Notes under the pieces: generated by a model
What the model was told of the DNA's origin: nothing
The model's input: only the letters and a program-made list of their open reading frames with translations
Databases searched by the model: none
Program-made: the position numbers and the translations under genes
Assembly (NCBI RefSeq): GCF_900110415.1
Contig: NZ_FODR01000015.1
Span: forward strand, 62,001-126,000
Origin: Mucilaginibacter sp. OK283
GTDB taxonomy: Bacteria; Bacteroidota; Bacteroidia; Sphingobacteriales; Sphingobacteriaceae
Reading direction: 5' to 3'
Length of the DNA: 64,000 bases
Part shown: piece after piece, positions 63,300 to 64,000 of the stretch
Position numbering within the stretch: position 1 is the first letter of the stretch
Layout of the letters: each line of letters opens with the position of its first letter

Positions 63300-64000
63300 T
63301 TAAAACGTTTTTTTCAAAAGACGAAATGTCCCTCTATAAAACCAATATTTAGCGAGTTCGGCGCTAAACATATAGCAGAAGATAATCAACAACATCCAGC
63401 CATAAAATGAGAAGGACAACTGAACAAAGCCAAACCAGGCAGCTATTGGCGTTAAAGGCAAGGTTAATATCACCAAAAGGATAATTATTGTTGCTGTTGC
63501 CAGGTACTTCCCGGGCAGGCTTTTAAAGAACGGCAGGCGTGTGCGGACAATCAGTACAATTAAAATCGCCGAAATCACGGATTCGGTGAACCAACCGGTT
63601 TGAAACGTTTTTTCATTGGCATGGATGATGAGTAATAAGACACCAAAGGTCAGGTAATCATAAACCGAGCTTAACAGGCCAAAAGTGATCATGAAACGCC
63701 GTATAAACTGCATATTCCATCGCTGCGGCGTTTGGATATTGATGTCGTCTACGCGATCAGTCGCAATCGCCATCTCGGGAAAATCTGTTAACAGGTTCGT
63801 GAGCAGTACCTGTTTTGGCAATAGCGGCAAAAAAGGCAAAAACAAAGATGCGCCTGCCATACTGAACATATTGCCAAAATTGGCGCTGGTGGCCATAAAA
63901 ATGTATTTCATCGTATTGGCAAACGTTTTGCGCCCCTCCAGTACCCCTTCCAGCAATACGTTCAGGTCCCGGCTAAGCAATACAATATCAGCGGCTTCTT
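63300..64000 (-). CDS. MgtA-type magnesium-transporting P-type ATPase, C-terminal part
   Basis: Partial gene cut by the window end; the visible 233 codons cover the C-terminal membrane region of a P3B Mg2+-importing ATPase. The fragment opens in EAADIVLLSRDLNVLLEGVL, has NTMKYIFMATSANFGNMFSM and LLTNLLTDFPEMAIATD, and the usual last helices. The phosphorylation Asp and nucleotide domain lie outside the window. The mgtE gene of the same ion is far away at 10734. Confidence 0.88.
   Translation of the reverse strand, partial: EAADIVLLSRDLNVLLEGVLEGRKTFANTMKYIFMATSANFGNMFSMAGASLFLPFLPLLPKQVLLTNLLTDFPEMAIATDRVDDINIQTPQRWNMQFIRRFMITFGLLSSVYDYLTFGVLLLIIHANEKTFQTGWFTESVISAILIVLIVRTRLPFFKSLPGKYLATATIIILLVILTLPLTPIAAWFGFVQLSFSFYGWMLLIIFCYMFSAELAKYWFYRGTFRLLKKTF

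Noticed and set aside
1-64000. rRNA genes, complete insertion sequences or a replication origin
   Set aside because: None of their features were found; only the integrase remnant indicates mobility.

Overview
The window looks like a chromosomal stretch of a Bacteroidota species, most probably Sphingobacteriaceae (Mucilaginibacter or Pedobacter-like). The evidence is a SusC/SusD locus with its own ECF sigma factor and FecR, DUF4843 and PKD-like lipoproteins, LytTR regulators, a large MtaB/Lgt/PPK/MgtE housekeeping set, and TAnnTTTG-like promoter boxes with few strong Shine-Dalgarno sequences. All assignments were made by reading the sequence; no database search was run.

Positions 1-23,040 are mostly housekeeping genes: inositol monophosphatase family, GtrA, Lgt, MtaB, UbiX, a ppx-ppk polyphosphate pair, YajQ, a KilA-N protein, BioB, MgtE, YigZ, an EamA transporter, RibD, PrmC, an ABC pair, Ddl, a PASTA protein, a rhodanese, MltG, a thioesterase and YihY. 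Many of the gaps carry short tandem arrays of period 7-10, often as two arrays in inverted orientation around a spacer. The units differ from site to site. One pair lies inside prmC and is translated, and another supplies the last codons and stop of ribD.

Positions 23,135-26,240 hold a tRNA-Ser(TGA), its terminator and a graveyard: a tyrosine integrase with an in-frame stop and no catalytic C-terminus, broken AraC regulators, a truncated alpha/beta hydrolase and a MacB-type permease fragment. This looks like a decayed integrated element.

Positions 26,270-41,300 hold a minus-strand nutrient-uptake locus: sigma factor, FecR, SusC, SusD, DUF4843, PKD-like lipoprotein, two TlpA-type thioredoxins and a 625-aa protein with a DsbD-N-like end. 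A terminator follows, then a secreted trypsin-like/PDZ protease.

Positions 41,930-62,090 hold the most interesting region, a ribosomal peptide (RiPP) locus. It has two LytTR response regulators, a LytS-type histidine kinase, a full-length LanB-type dehydratase, two near-identical 69-aa precursors and a third diverged one. All three precursors have a GG leader and a conserved multi-cysteine core. The locus also has a radical SAM/SPASM enzyme, an unknown 322-aa helical protein, a C39 peptidase/ABC exporter, a glycosyltransferase-like protein with a D-x-D motif, a TonB-type outer-membrane protein and a MacAB-like exporter. No LanC cyclase is visible. A further unlisted 49-aa Thr-rich reading frame lies between the regulators and may be another precursor or signal peptide. 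The likely flow is: kinase and regulators control expression; precursors are dehydrated by LanB and possibly crosslinked by the radical SAM enzyme; C39 cleaves after GG and exports; the outer-membrane protein and MacAB-like pump handle passage or immunity.

The right edge holds a small coiled-coil protein and the C-terminus of an MgtA-type P-type ATPase cut by the window end.
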